This document shows positions 23,542 through 36,501 of a stretch of DNA of 64,000 nucleotides, piece after piece. Position 1 is the stretch's first letter, and each line of letters starts with the position of its first letter. Source of the DNA: Symsagittifera roscoffensis. Lineage: Eukaryota; Xenacoelomorpha; Acoela; Convolutidae. The translations under genes were made by a program, and so were the position numbers. The notes beneath the pieces were generated by a model that made no database searches, was not told where the DNA came from, and saw only the letters and a program-made list of their open reading frames with translations. The stretch lies in NCBI RefSeq assembly GCF_963678635.1, contig NC_087067.1, positions 32,896,401-32,960,400 of the forward strand, given 5' to 3'.

Positions 23542-24794
23542 TGAAAATTCTGAACCTGCAAATTATCTTAATAGAGTGAAGATGTCAGTATGAAGAGTCT
23601 AATTGAGCCTGGTGAATTGCGCGAACGGCCATAACTTGCCCAAAAAACTTAAGACTTCCAAATTTTTCTATTTCTATCGTAAGACCATCGTCAAATCTTG
23701 GGAGACTGAGAAAATGAACCAATTTGGTCGAACCAGATCAAAGTTATGAGTTCTTGAAAGCTCGGTGATGCCAAAAAGTTAAGCCTAATCGAGCGTGGTG
23801 CAAAAAACGAAAATTTCAAAATTTTTGTTCTTTTCTGTCTAAATTTTATTTTTTCAATATCGTATCACAATTTTGGACTCAGAACAATTCCAACTAGCCC
23901 AAAACGACTTCTTTAGCTTCAGTGTTCGTGGAGTAATCATCAGTTGAAATTTTGGGGGGAGCTGAAATTCGGCCATTTTGGAAGAAAATCGACCTAAAAC
24001 CTAACTTTTAAGTTAGTGCAATTTTTTTCTTGCGTTTTTCATAAAATGGGGTGCTCTCTGCTGTCGCAGAGTGCATTCAAAGAAACTTATCAAATAGATT
24101 TGAAAACTTACCTACTTAATAAGTTTATCACAACAATTAGGCTAAAAGCATCTATCAGTATCCTGGCTGGTATTCGACCATATGCCACTAACGTTGAGTG
24201 AGCGGCTATCATGCCATAGATGGTCATCTAAGACACCCTGTACACGCTCCGTAGGTTTTGACCAGCCGATTTGGCCATAAAACTCATTGGGCCAAAAAAA
24301 TTCTCAAAATTGTCATTTTTTCAAATTTTGTTTGAATTGCATAAATTATAACGTGAGCGTGCAAAATTTTACATGGTATAAGAGCATATTTCTACTCTCG
24401 CGCGAGGGCGAGTGTTTTAAAAGTAATGTACATAGTTATATGCTAGTCAGGATATAAATGGAAGCGGAATTACTCAAATGCCTAAGGCAGAACCGCAGAT
24501 TCTGTCTTTGTCCACATCGTTAAGCCCATGTCGTATGTAACGGCACAAACGCAGATGGTTATAATGTAGTCTACTGTACTCTTACGATAGATTTACTAGC
24601 CAGCAGGGGAGTTTTGTTAGGGCGAAGTGGCGTTATGGCTACCTCTTTTCAACTTTCCCCCTTGACCTTTCATAAGTTGGTCCGGGAGCAACCCAGCTCT
24701 CAACCCAGTCGGATAAATATAAATTTTTATGATGCGAGCTGTTTTTTCATTGTTGTGTTCAAGGCATGTACCAAAATTAGGAAAAGGTTTAGTT

Positions 24795-24981
24795 ATCGCT
24801 TCTCGGCCTTTTGGCTAAGATCATGTGTAGTATCTGTTCTTGTCAGCTTAATATCTGGCATGCTGGACATAGCCTGGCACCAATATTAAACTGATTTTTA
24901 CTTCCCGAGTTAACACCGAAGCTTGCTTCAGTTGACTCACGGATTGTCCCGGTCTTACACTACCATCGGGAGCAGTCCACC
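24795..24981 (+). ncRNA. U2: U2 snRNA copy 15
   Basis: Only G73A, which breaks the G73-C79 pair of stem IIb. Confidence 0.94.
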
Positions 24982-25836
24982 TGAAAATTCTGAACCTGTA
25001 AATTATCTTAATAGAGTGAAGATGTCAGTATGAAGAGTCTAATTGAGCCTGGTGAATTGCGAGAACGGCCATAACTTGCCCAAAAAACTTAAGACTTCCA
25101 AATTTTTCTATTTCTATCGTAAGACCATCGTCAAATCTTGGGGGACTGAGAAAATGAACCAATTTGGTCGAACCAGTTCAAAGTTATGAGTTCTTGAAAG
25201 CTCGGTGATGCCAAAAAGTTAAGCCTAATCGAGCGTGGTGCAAAAAACGAAAATTTCAAAATTTTTGTTCTTTTCTGTCTAAATTTTATTTTTTCAATAT
25301 CGTATCACAATTTTGGACTCAGAAAAATTCCAACGAGCCCAAAACGACTTCTTTAGCTTCAGTGTTCGTGGAGTAATCATCAGTTGAAATTTTGGGGGGA
25401 GCTGAAATTCGGCCATTTTGGAAGAAAATCGACCTAAAACCTAACTTTTAAGTTAGTGCAATTTTTTTCTTGCATTTTTCATAAAATGGGGTGCTCTCTG
25501 CTGTCGCAGAGTGCATTCAAAGAAACTTATCAAATAGATTTGAAAACTTACCTACTTAATAATTTTATCACAACAATTAGGCTAAAAGCATCTATCAGTA
25601 TCCTGGCTGGTATTCGACCATATGCCACTAACGTTGAGTGAGCGGCTATCATGCCATAGATGGTCATCTAAGACACCCTGTACACGCTCCGTAGGTTTTG
25701 ACCAGCCGATTTGGCCATAAAACTCATTGGGCCAAAAAAATTCTCAAAATTGTCAATTTTTCAAATTTTGTTTGAATTGCATAAATTATAACGTGAGCGT
25801 GCAAAATTTTACATGGTATAAGAGCATATTTCTACT

Positions 25837-25846
25837 CTCGCGCGAG
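25837..25846. repeat. Perfect CG-rich palindrome CTCGCGCGAG in the spacer (reference unit)
   Basis: A 10 bp perfect palindrome, followed by GGCGAG, in an otherwise AT-rich spacer about 400 bp before the U2 start. It is present in nearly every unit, lost with a 22 bp deletion in the spacers before copies 7 and 8, and altered to CTCGCACGAG before copy 37. Confidence 0.7.
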
Positions 25847-26149
25847 GGCGAGTGTTTTAAAAGTAATGTACATAGTTATATGCTAGTCAGGATTAAAATG
25901 GAAGCGGAATTACTCAAATGCCTAAGGCAGAACCGCAGATTCTGTCTTTGTCCACATTGTTAAGCCCATGTCGTATGTAACGGCACAAACGCAGATGGTT
26001 ATAATGTAGTCTACTGTACTCTTACGATAGATTTACTAGCCAGCAGGGGAGTTTTGTTAGGGCGAAGTGTCGTTATGGCTACCTCTTTTCAACTTTCCCC
26101 CTTGACCTTTCATAAGTTGGTCCGGGAGCAACCCAGCTCTCAACCCAGT

Positions 26150-26234
26150 CGGATAAATATAAATTTTTATGATGCGAGCTGTTTTTTCATTGTTGTGTTC
26201 AAGGCATGTACCAAAATTAGGAAAAGGTTTAGTT
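26150..26234 (+). promoter_or_regulatory. Candidate U2 promoter region (shown for copy 16)
   Basis: Sequence just upstream of each U2 start is nearly invariant across the array. It includes an AT-rich, TATA-like stretch GATAAATATAAATTTTTATG at -83 to -64, then GATGCGAGCTG followed by a T run at about -64 to -48, where a proximal sequence element bound by SNAPc is expected in animal snRNA genes. I recognise no exact PSE consensus, so the role is inferred from position. Copy 17 has lost the TATA-like core. Confidence 0.4.
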
Positions 26235-26421
26235 ATCGCTTCTCGGCCTTTTGGCTAAGATCATGTGTAGTATCTGTTCTTGTCAGCTTAATATCTGGCA
26301 TGCTGGGCATAGCCTGGCACCAATATTAAACTGATTTTTACTTCCCGAGTTAACACCGAAGCTTGCTTCAGTTGACTCACGGATTGTCCCGGTCTTACAC
26401 TACCATCGGGAGCAGTCCACC
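26235..26421 (+). ncRNA. U2: U2 snRNA copy 16 (exact consensus)
   Basis: Matches the array consensus at all 187 positions as read by eye, so with copy 5 it is the best candidate for a fully functional gene. Used below as the reference copy for flanking signals. Confidence 0.97.
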
Positions 26422-26465
26422 TGAAAAATCTGAACCTGCAAGTTATCTTAATAGAGTGAAGATAT
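26422..26465 (+). promoter_or_regulatory. Candidate 3' box region (shown for copy 16)
   Basis: Animal Pol II snRNA genes need a 3' box some 10-20 nt past the gene for 3' end formation. Here the conserved stretch about 19-40 nt downstream contains TCTTAATAGAGTGAAG, present with C/T variation in all units. It is a positional candidate only; it does not clearly match the vertebrate 3' box. Confidence 0.3.
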
Positions 26466-26880
26466 CAGTATGAAGAGTCTAATTGAGCCTGGTGAATTGC
26501 GCGAACGGCCATAACTTGCCCAAAAAACTTAAGACTTCCAAATTTTTCTATTTCTATCGTAAGACCATCGTCAAATCTTGGGGGACTGAGAAAATGAACC
26601 AATTTGGTCGAACCAGTTCAAAGTTATGAGTTCTTGAAAGCTCGGTGATGCCAAAAAGTTAAGCCTAATCGAGCGTGGTGCAAAAAACGAAAATTTCAAA
26701 ATTTTTGTTCTTTTCTGTCTAAATTTTATTTTTTCAATATCGTATCACAATTTTGGACTCAGAACAATTCCAACGAGCCCAAAACGACTTCTTTAGCTTC
26801 AGTGTTCGTGGAGTAATCATCAGTTGAAATTTTGGGGGGAGCTGAAATTCGGCCATTTTGGAAGAAAATCGACCTAAAAC

Positions 26881-26951
26881 CTAACTTTTAAGTTAGTGCA
26901 ATTTTTTTCTTGCATTTTTCATAAAATGGGGTGCTCTCTGCTGTCGCAGAG
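26881..26951. repeat. Two short inverted repeats in the spacer (reference unit)
   Basis: CTAACTT-TT-AAGTTAG at 26881-26896 and CTCTGC-TGTC-GCAGAG at 26936-26951 can form 7 bp and 6 bp hairpins. Both recur in most units; the first is weakened to AATTTAG in copies 28, 30, 31 and 32. No function is assigned. Confidence 0.55.
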
Positions 26952-27675
26952 TGCATTCAAAGAAACTTATCAAATAGATTTGAAAACTTACCTACTTAAT
27001 AAGTTTATCACAACAATTAGGCTAAAAGCATCTATCAGTATCCTGGCTGGTATTCGACCATATGCCACTAACGTTGAGTGAGCGGCTATCATGCCATAGA
27101 TGGTCATCTAAGACACCCTGTACACGCTCCGTAGGTTTTGACTAGCCGATTTGGCCATAAAACTCATTGGGCCAAAAAAAATTCTGAAAATTGTCAATTT
27201 TTCAAATTTTGTTTGAATTGCATAAATTATAACGTGAGCGTGCAAAATTTTACATGGTATAAGAGCATATTTCTACTCTCGCGCGAGGGCGAGTGTTTTA
27301 AAAGTAATGTACATAGTTATATGCTAGTCAGGATATAAATGGAAGCGGAATTACTCAAATGCCTAAGGCAGAACCGCAGATTCTGTCTTTGTCCACATCG
27401 TTAAGCCCATGTCGTATGTAACGGCACAAACGCAGATGGTTATAATGTAGTCTACTGTACTCTTACGATAGATTTACTAGCCAGCAGGGGAGTTTTGTTA
27501 GGGCGAAGTGTCGTTATGGCTACCTCTTTTCAACTTTCCCCCTTGACCTTTCATAAGTTGGTCCGGGAGCAACCCAGCTCTCAACCCAGTCGGATTAATT
27601 TAAATTTTTATGATGCGAGCTGTTTTTTCATTGTTGTGTTCAAAGCATGTACCAAAATTAGGAAAAGGTTTAGTT

Positions 27676-27862
27676 ATCGCTTCTCGGCCTTTTGGCTAAG
27701 ATCATGTGTAGTATCTGTTCTTGTCAGCTTAATATCTGGCATGCTGGGCATAGCCTGGCACCAATATTAAACTGATTTTTACTTCCCGAGTTAACAGCGA
27801 AGCTTGCTTCAGTTGACTCACGGATTGTCCCGGTCTTACACTACCATCGGGAGCAGTCCACC
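27676..27862 (+). ncRNA. U2: U2 snRNA copy 17 (promoter variant)
   Basis: The RNA carries only C122G and should fold normally. The upstream TATA-like stretch, however, is changed by two A-to-T substitutions to GATTAATTTAAATTT (around 27594-27608). Confidence 0.94.
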
Positions 27863-29115
27863 TGAAAATTCTGAACCTGCAAATTATCTTAATAGAGTGA
27901 AGATGTCAGTATGAAGAGTCTAATTGAGCCTGGTGAATTGCGCGAACGGCCATAACTTGCCCAAAAAACTTAAGACTTCCAAATTTTTCTATTTCTATCG
28001 TAAGACCATCGTCAAATCTTGGGGGACTGAGAAAATGAACCAATTTGGTAGAACCAGTTCAAAGTTATGAGTTCTTGAAAGCTCGGTGATGCCAAAAAGT
28101 TAAGCCTAATCGAGCGTGGTGCAAAAAACGAAAATTTCAAAATTTTTGTTCTTTTCTGTCTAAATTTTATTTTTTCAATATCGTATCACAATTTTGGACT
28201 CAGAACAATTCCAACGAGCCCAAAACGACTTCTTTAGCTTCAGTGTTCGTGGAGTAATCATCAGTTGAAATTTTGGGGGGAGCTGAAATTCGGCCATTTT
28301 GGAAGAAAATCGACCTAAAACCTAACTTTTAAGTTAGTGCAATTTTTTTCTTGCATTTTTCATAAAATGGGGTGCTCTCTGCTCTCGCAGAGTGCATTCA
28401 AAGAAACTTATCAAATAGATTTGAAAACTTACCTACTTAATAAGTTTATCACAACAATTAGGCTAAAAGCATCTATCAGTATCCTGGCTGGTATTCGACC
28501 ATATGCCACTAACGTTGAGTGAGCGGCTATCATGCCATAGATGGTCATCTAAGACACCCTGTACACGCTCCGTAGGTTTCGACCAGCCGATTTGGCCATA
28601 AAACTCATTGGGCCAAAAAAATTCTGAAAATTGTCAATTTTTCAAATTTTGTTTGAATTGCATAAATTATAACGTGAGCGTGCAAAATTTTACATGGTAT
28701 AAGAGCATATTTCTACTCTCGCGCGAGGGCGAGTGTTTTAAAAGTAATGTACATAGTTATATGCTAGTCAGGATTAAAATGGAAGCGGAATTACTCAAAT
28801 GCCTAAGGCAGAACCGCAGATTCTGTCTTTGTCCACATCGTTAAGCCCATGTCGTATGTAACGGCACAAACGCAGATGGTTATAATGTAGTCTACTGTAC
28901 TCTTACGATAGATTTACTAGCCAGCAGGGGAGTTTTGTTAGGGCGAAGTGTCGTTATGGCTACCTCTTTTCAACTTTCCCCCTTGACCTTTCATAAGTTG
29001 GTCCGGGAGCAACCCAGCTCTCAACCCAGTCGGATAAATATAAATTTTTATGATGCGAGCTGTTTTTTCATTGTTGTGTTCAAGGCATGTACCAAAATTA
29101 GGAAAAGGTTTAGTT

Positions 29116-29302
29116 ATCGCTTCTCGGCCTTTTGGCTAAGATCATGTGTAGTATCTGTTCTTGTCAGCTTAATATCTGGCATGCTGGGCATAGCCTGGCA
29201 CCAATATTAAACTGATTTTTACTTCCCGAGTTAACACCGAAGCTTGCTTCAGTTGACTCACGGATTATCCCGGTCTGACACTACCATCGGGAGCAGTCCA
29301 CC
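29116..29302 (+). ncRNA. U2: U2 snRNA copy 18
   Basis: G152A just outside stem IV and U162G in its loop; other elements intact. Confidence 0.93.
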
Positions 29303-30554
29303 TGAAAATTCTGAACCTGCAAATTATCTTAATAGAGTGAAGATGTCAGTATGAAGAGTCTAATTGAGCCTGGTGAATTGCGCGAACGGCCATAACTTGC
29401 CCAAAAAACTTAAGACTTCCAAATTTTTCTATTTCTATCGTAAGACCATCGTCAAATCTTGGGGGACTGAGAAAATGAACCAATTTGGTCGAACCAGTTC
29501 AAAGTTATGAGTTCTTGAAAGCTCGGTGATGCCAAAAAGTTAAGCCTAATCGAGCGTGGTGCAAAAAACGAAAATTTCAAAATTTTTGTTCTTTTCTGTC
29601 TAAATTTTATTTTTTCAATATCGTATCACAGTTTTGGACTCAGAACAATTCCAACGAGCCCAAAACGACTTCTTTAGCTTCAGTGTTCGTGGAGTAATCA
29701 TCAGTTGAAATTTTGGGGGAGCTGAAATTCGGCCATTTTGGAAGAAAATCGACCTAAAACCTAACTTTTAAGTTGGTGCAATTTTTTTCTTGCATTTTTC
29801 ATAAAATGGGGTGCTCTCTGCTGTCGCAGAGTGCATTCAAAGAAACTTATCAAATAGATTTGAAAACTTACCTACTTAATAAGTTTATCACAACAATTAG
29901 GCTAAAAGCATCTATCAGTATCCTGGCTGGTATTCGACCATATGCCACTAACGTTGAGTGAGCGGCTATCATGCCATAGATGGTCATCTAAGACACCCTG
30001 TACACGCTCCGTAGGTTTTGACCAGCCGATTTGGCCATAAAACTCATTGGGCCAAAAAAATTCTCAAAATTGTCAATTTTTCAAATTTTGTTTGAATTGC
30101 ATAAATTATAACGTGAGCGTGCAAAATTTTACATGGTATAAGAGCATATTTCTACTCTCGCGCGACGGCGAGTGTTTTAAAAGTAATGTACATAGTTATA
30201 TGCTAGTCAGGATTAAAATGGAAGCGGAATTACTCAAATGCCTAAGGCAGAACCGCAGATTCTGTCTTTGTCCACATCGTTAAGCCCATGTCGTATGTAA
30301 CGGCACAAACGCAGATGGTTATAATGTAGTCTACTGTACTCTTACGATAGATTTACTAGCCAGCAGGGGAGTTTTGTTAGGGCGAAGTGTCGTTATGGCT
30401 ACCTCTTTTCAACTTTCCCCCTTGACCTTTCATAAGTTGGTCCGGGAGCAACCCAGCTCTCAACCCAGTCGGATAAATATAAATTTTTATGATGCGAGCT
30501 TGTTTTTCATTGTTGTGTTCAAGGCATGTACCAAAATTAGGAAAAGGTTTAGTT

Positions 30555-30741
30555 ATCGCTTCTCGGCCTTTTGGCTAAGATCATGTGTAGTATCTGTTCT
30601 TGTCAGCTTAATATCTGGCATGCTGGGCATATCCTGGCACCAATATTAAACTGATTAATACTTCCCGAGTTAACACCGAAGCTTGCTTCAGTTGACTCAC
30701 GGATTGTCCCGGTCTGACAATACCATCGGGAGCAGTCCACC
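30555..30741 (+). ncRNA. U2: U2 snRNA copy 19, Sm site broken (probable pseudogene)
   Basis: U103A and U104A turn the Sm site AUUUUUA into AUUAAUA (30654-30660), which should prevent normal Sm ring assembly. Also G78U (stem IIb), U162G and C166A (stem IV loop). Five changes with a lost essential site suggest a non-functional copy. Confidence 0.88.
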
Positions 30742-31994
30742 TGAAAATTCTGAACCTGCAAATTATCTTAATAGAGTGAAGATGTCAGTATGAAGAGTCT
30801 AATTGAGCCTGGTGAATTGCGCGAACGGCCATAACTTGCCCAAAAAACTTAAGACTTCCAAATTTTTCTATTTCTATCGTAAGACCATCGTCAAATCTTG
30901 GGGGACTGAGAAAATGAACCAATTTGGTCGAACCAGTTCAAAGTTATGAGTTCTTGAAAGCTCGGTGATGCCAAAAAGTTAAGCCTAATCGAGCGTGGTG
31001 CAAAAAACGAAAATTTCAAAATTTTTGTTCTTTTCTGTCTAAATTTTATTTTTTCAATATCGTATCACAGTTTTGGACTCAGAACAATTCCAACGAGCCC
31101 AAAACGACTTCTTTAGCTTCAGTGTTCGTGGAGTAATCATCAGTTGAAATTTTGGGGGGAGCTGAAATTCGGCCATTTTGGAAGAAAATCGACCTAAAAC
31201 CTAACTTTTAAGTTAGTGCAATTTTTTTCTTGCATTTTTCATAAAATGGGGTGCTCTCTGCTGTCGCAGAGTGCATTCAAAGAAACTTATCAAATAGATT
31301 TGAAAACTTACCTACTTAATAAGTTTATCACAACAATTAGGCTAAAAGCATCTATCAGTATCCTGGCTGGTATTCGACCATATGCCACTAACGTTGAGTG
31401 AGCGGCTATCATGCCATAGATGGTCATCTAAGACACCCTGTACACGCTCCGTAGGTTTTGACCAGCCGATTTGGCCATAAAACTCATTGGGCCAAAAAAA
31501 TTCTCAAAATTGTCAGTTTTTCAAATTTTGTTTGAATTGCATAAATTATAACGTGAGCGTGCAAAATTTTACATGGTATAAGAGCATATTTCTACTCTCG
31601 CGCGAGGGCGAGTGTTTTAAAAGTAATGTACATAGTTATATGCTAGTCAGGATATAAATGGAAGCGGAATTACTCAAATGCCTAAGGCAGAACCGCAGAT
31701 TCTGTCTTTGTCCACATCGTTAAGCCCATGTCGTATGTAACGGCACAAACGCAGATGGTTATAATGTAGTCTACTGTACTCTTACGATAGATTTACTAGC
31801 CAGCAGGGGAGTTTTGTTAGGGCGAAGTGTCGTTATGGCTACCTCTTTTCAACTTTCCCCCTTGACCTTTCATAAGTTGGTCCGGGAGCAACCCAGCTCT
31901 CAACCCAGTCGGATAAATATAAATTTTTATGATGCGAGCTGTTTTTTCATTGTTGTGTTCAAGGCATGTACCAAAATTAGGAAAAGGTTTAGTT

Positions 31995-32181
31995 ATCGCT
32001 TCTCGGCCTTTTGGCTAAGATCATGTGTAGTATCTGTTCTTGTCAGCTTAATATCTGGCATGCTGGGCATAGCCTGGCACCAATATTAAACTGATTTTTA
32101 CTTCCCGAGTTAACACCGAAGCTTGCTTCAGTTGACTCACGGATTTTCCCGGTCTTACACTACCATCGGGAGCAGTCCACC
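31995..32181 (+). ncRNA. U2: U2 snRNA copy 20
   Basis: Only G152U, in the single-stranded linker before stem IV. Confidence 0.95.
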
Positions 32182-33434
32182 TGAAAATTCTGAACCTGCA
32201 AATTATCTTAATAGAGTGAAGATGTCAGTATGAAGAGTCTAATTGAGCCTGGTGAATTGCGCGAACGGCCATAACTTGCCCAAAAAACTTAAGACTTCCA
32301 AATTTTTCTATTTCTATCGTAAGACCATCGTCAAATCTTGGGGGACTGAGAAAATGAACCAATTTGGTCGAACCAGTTCAAAGTTATGAGTTCTTGAAAG
32401 CTCGGTTATGCCAAAAAGTTAAGCCTAATCGAGCGTTGTGCAAAAAACGAAAATTTCAAAATTTTTGTTCTTTTCTGTCTAAATTTTATTTTTTCAATAT
32501 CGTATCACAATTTTGGACTCAGAACAATTCCAACGAGCCCAAAACGACTTCTTTAGCTTCAGTGTTCGTGGAGTAATCATCAGTTGAAATTTTGGGGGGA
32601 GCTGAAATTCGGCCATTTTGGAAGAAAATCGACCTAAAACCTAACTTTTAAGTTAGTGCAATTTTTTTCTTGCATTTTTCATAAAATGGGGTGCTCTCTG
32701 CTGTCGCAGAGTGCATTCAAAGAAACTTATCAAATAGATTTGAAAACTTACCTACTTAATAAGTTTATCACAACAATTAGGCTAAAAGCATCTATCAGTA
32801 TCCTGGCTGGTATTCGACCATATGCCACTAACGTTGAGTGAGCGGCTATCATGCCATAGATGGTCATCTAAGACACCCTGTACACGCTCCGTAGGTTTTG
32901 ACCAGCCGATTTGGCCATAAAACTCATTGGGCCAAAAAAATTCCCAAAATTGTCAATTTTTCAAATTTTGTTTGAATTGCATAAATTATAAGGTGAGCGT
33001 GCAAAATTTTACATGGTATAAGAGCATATTTCTACTCTCGCGCGAGGGCGAGTGTTTTAAAAGTAATGTACATAGTTATATGCTAGTCAGGATAAAAATG
33101 GAAGCGGAATTACTCAAATGCCTAAGGCAGAACCGCAGATTCTGTCTTTGTCCACATCGTTAAGCCCATGTCGTATGTAACGGCACAAACGCAGATGGTT
33201 ATAATGTAGTCTACTGTACTCTTACGATAGATTTACTAGCCAGCAGGGGAGTTTTGTTAGGGCGAAGTGTCGTTATGGCTACCTCTTTTCAACTTTGCCC
33301 CTTGACCTTTCATAAGTTGGTCCGGGAGCAACCCAGCTCTCAACCCAGTCGGATAAATATAAATTTTTATGATGCGAGCTGTTTTTTCATTGTTGTGTTC
33401 AAGGCATGTACCAAAATTAGGAAAAGGTTTAGTT

Positions 33435-33621
33435 ATCGCTTCTCGGCCTTTTGGCTAAGATCATGTGTAGTATCTGTTCTTGTCAGCTTAATATCTGGCA
33501 TGCTGGGCATAGCCTGGCACCAATATTAAACTGATTTTTACTTCCCGAGTTAACACCGAAGCTTGCTTCAGTTGACTCACGGATTGTCCCGGTCTTGCAC
33601 TACCATCGGGAGCAGTCCACC
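33435..33621 (+). ncRNA. U2: U2 snRNA copy 21
   Basis: Only A163G, in the stem IV loop, the part of U2 bound by U2A'/U2B'' in animals. Confidence 0.94.
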
Positions 33622-34874
33622 TGAAAATTCTGAACCTGCAAATTACCTTAATAGAGTGAAGATGTCAGTATGAAGAGTCTAATTGAGCCTGGTGAATTGC
33701 GCGAACGGCCATAACTTGCCCAAAAAAATTAAGACTTCCCAATTTTTCTATTTCTATCGTAAGACCATCGTCAAATCTTGGGGGATTGAGAAAATGAACC
33801 AATTTGGTCGAACCAGTTCAAAGTTATGAGTTCTTGAAAGCTCGGTGATGCCAAAAAGTTAAGCCTAATCGAGCGTGGTGCAAAAAACGAAAATTTCAAA
33901 ATTTTTGTTCTTTTCTGTCTAAATTTTATTTTTTCATTATCGTATCACAATTTTGAACTCAGAACAATTCCAACGAGCCCAAAACGACTTCTTTAGCTTC
34001 AGTGTTCGTGGAGTAATCATCAGTTGAAATTTTGGGGGGAGCTGAAATTCGGCCATTTTGGAAGAAAATCGACCTAAAACCTAACTTTTAACTTAGTGCA
34101 ATTTTTTTCTTGCATTTTTCATAAAATGGGGTGCTCTCTGCTGTCGCAGAGTGCATTCAAAGAAACTTATCAAATAGATTTGAAAACTTACCTACTTAAT
34201 AAGTTTATCACAACAATTAGGCTAAAAGCATCTATCAGTATCCTGGCTGGTATTCGACCATATGCCACTAACGTTGAGTGAGCGGCTATCATGCCATAGA
34301 TGGTCATCTAAGACACCCTGTACACGCTCCGTAGGTTTTGACCAGCCGATTTGGCCATAAAACTCATTGGGCCAAAAAAATTCTCAAAATTGTCAATTTT
34401 TCAAATTTTGTTTGAATTGCATAAATTATAACGTGAGCGTGCAAAATTTTACATGGTATAAGAGCATATTTCTACTCTCGCGCGAGGGCGAGTGTTTTAA
34501 AAGTAATGTACATAGTTATATGCTAGTCAGGATATAAATGGAAGCGGAATTACTCAAATGCCTAAGGCAGAACCGCAGATTCTGTCTTTGTCCACATCGT
34601 TAAGCCCATGTCGTATGTAACGGCACAAACGCAGATGGTTATAATGTAGTCTACTGTACTCTTACGATAGATTTACTAGCCAGCAGGGGAGTTTTGTTAG
34701 GGCGAAGTGTCGTTATGGCTACCTCTTTTCAACTTTCCCCCTTGACCTTTCATAAGTTGGTCCGGGAGCAACCCAGCTCTCAACCCAGTCGGATAAATAT
34801 AAATTTTTATGATGCGAGCTGTTTTTTCATTGTTGTGTTCAAGGCATGTACCAAAATTAGGAAAAGGTTTAGTT

Positions 34875-35061
34875 ATCGCTTCTCGGCCTTTTGGCTAAGA
34901 TCATGTGTAGTATCTGTTCTTGTCAGCTTAATATCTGGCATGCTGGGCATAGCCTAGCACCAATATTAAACTGATTTTTACTTCCCGAGTTAACAGCGAA
35001 GCTTGCTTCAGTTGACTCACGGATTGTCCCGGTCTTACGCTACCATCGGGAGCAGTCCACC
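34875..35061 (+). ncRNA. U2: U2 snRNA copy 22
   Basis: G82A converts the U70-G82 wobble of stem IIb into a Watson-Crick pair. Also C122G (internal loop) and A165G (stem IV loop). Confidence 0.93.
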
Positions 35062-36314
35062 TGAAAATTCTGAACCTGCAAATTATCTTAATAGAGTGAA
35101 GATGTCAGTATGAAGAGTCTAATTGAGCCTGGTGAATTGCGCGAACGGCCATAACTTGCCCAAAAAACTTAAGACTTCCAAATTTTTCTATTTCTATCGT
35201 AAGACCATCGTCAAATCTTGGGGGACTGAGAAAATGTACCATTTTGGTCGAACCAGTTCAAAGTTATGAGTTCTTGAAAGCTCGGTGATGCCAAAAAGTT
35301 AAGCCTAATCGAGCGTGGTGCAAAAAACGAAAATTTCAAAATTTTTGTTCTTTTCTGTCTAAATTTTATTTTTTCAATATCGTATCACAATTTTGGACTC
35401 AGAACAATTCCAACGAGCCCAAAACGACTTCTTTAGCTTCAGTGTTCGTGGAGTAATCATCAGTTGAATCTTTGGGGGGAGCTGAAATTCGGCCATTTTG
35501 GAAGAAAATCGACCTAAATCCTAACTTTTAAGTTAGTGCAATTTTTTTCTTGCATTTTTCATAAAATGGGGTGCTCTCTGCTGTCGCAGAGTGCATTCAA
35601 AGAAACTTATCAAATAGATTTGAAAACATACCTACTTAATAAGTTTATCACAACAATTAGGCTAAAAGCATCTATCAGTATCCTGGCTGGTATTCGACCA
35701 TATGCCACTAACGTTGAGTGAGCAGCTATCATGCCATCGATGGTCATCTAAGACACCCTGTACACGCTCCGTAGGTTTTGACCAGCCGATTTGGCCATAA
35801 AACTCATTGGGCCAAAAAAATTCTGAAAATTGTCAATTTTTCAAATTTTGTTTGAATTGCATAAATTATAACGTGAGCGTGCAAAATTTTACATGGTATA
35901 AGAGCATATTTCTACTCTCGCGCGAGGGCGAGTGTTTTAAAAGTAATGTACATAGTTATATGCTAGTCAGGATATAAATGGAAGCGGAATTACTCAAATG
36001 CCTAAGGCAGAACCGCAGATTCTGTCTTTGTCCACATCGTTAAGCCCATGTCGTATGTAACGGCACAAACGCAGATGGTTATAATGTAGTCTACTGTACT
36101 CTTAAGATAGATTTACTAGCCAGCAGGGGAGTTTTGTTAGGGCGAAGTGTCGTTTTGGCTACCTCTTTTCAACTTTCCCCCTTGACCTTTCATAAGTTGG
36201 TCCGGGAGCAACCCAGCTCTCAACCCAGTCGGATAAATATAAATTTTTATGATGCGAGCTGTTTTTTCATTGTTGTGTTCAAGGCATGTACCAAAATTAG
36301 GAAAAGGTTTAGTT

Positions 36315-36501
36315 ATCGCTTCTCGGCCTTTTGGCTAAGATCATGTGTAGTATCTGTTCTTGTCAGCTTAATATCTGGCATGCTGGGCATAGCCTGGCAC
36401 CAATATTAAACTGATTTTTACTTCCCGAGTTAACAGCGAAGCTTGCTTCAGGTGACTCACGGATTGTCCCGGTCTTACACTACCATCGGGAGCAGTCCAC
36501 C
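36315..36501 (+). ncRNA. U2: U2 snRNA copy 23
   Basis: C122G, plus U138G, which breaks the A119-U138 pair of stem III. Confidence 0.93.
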
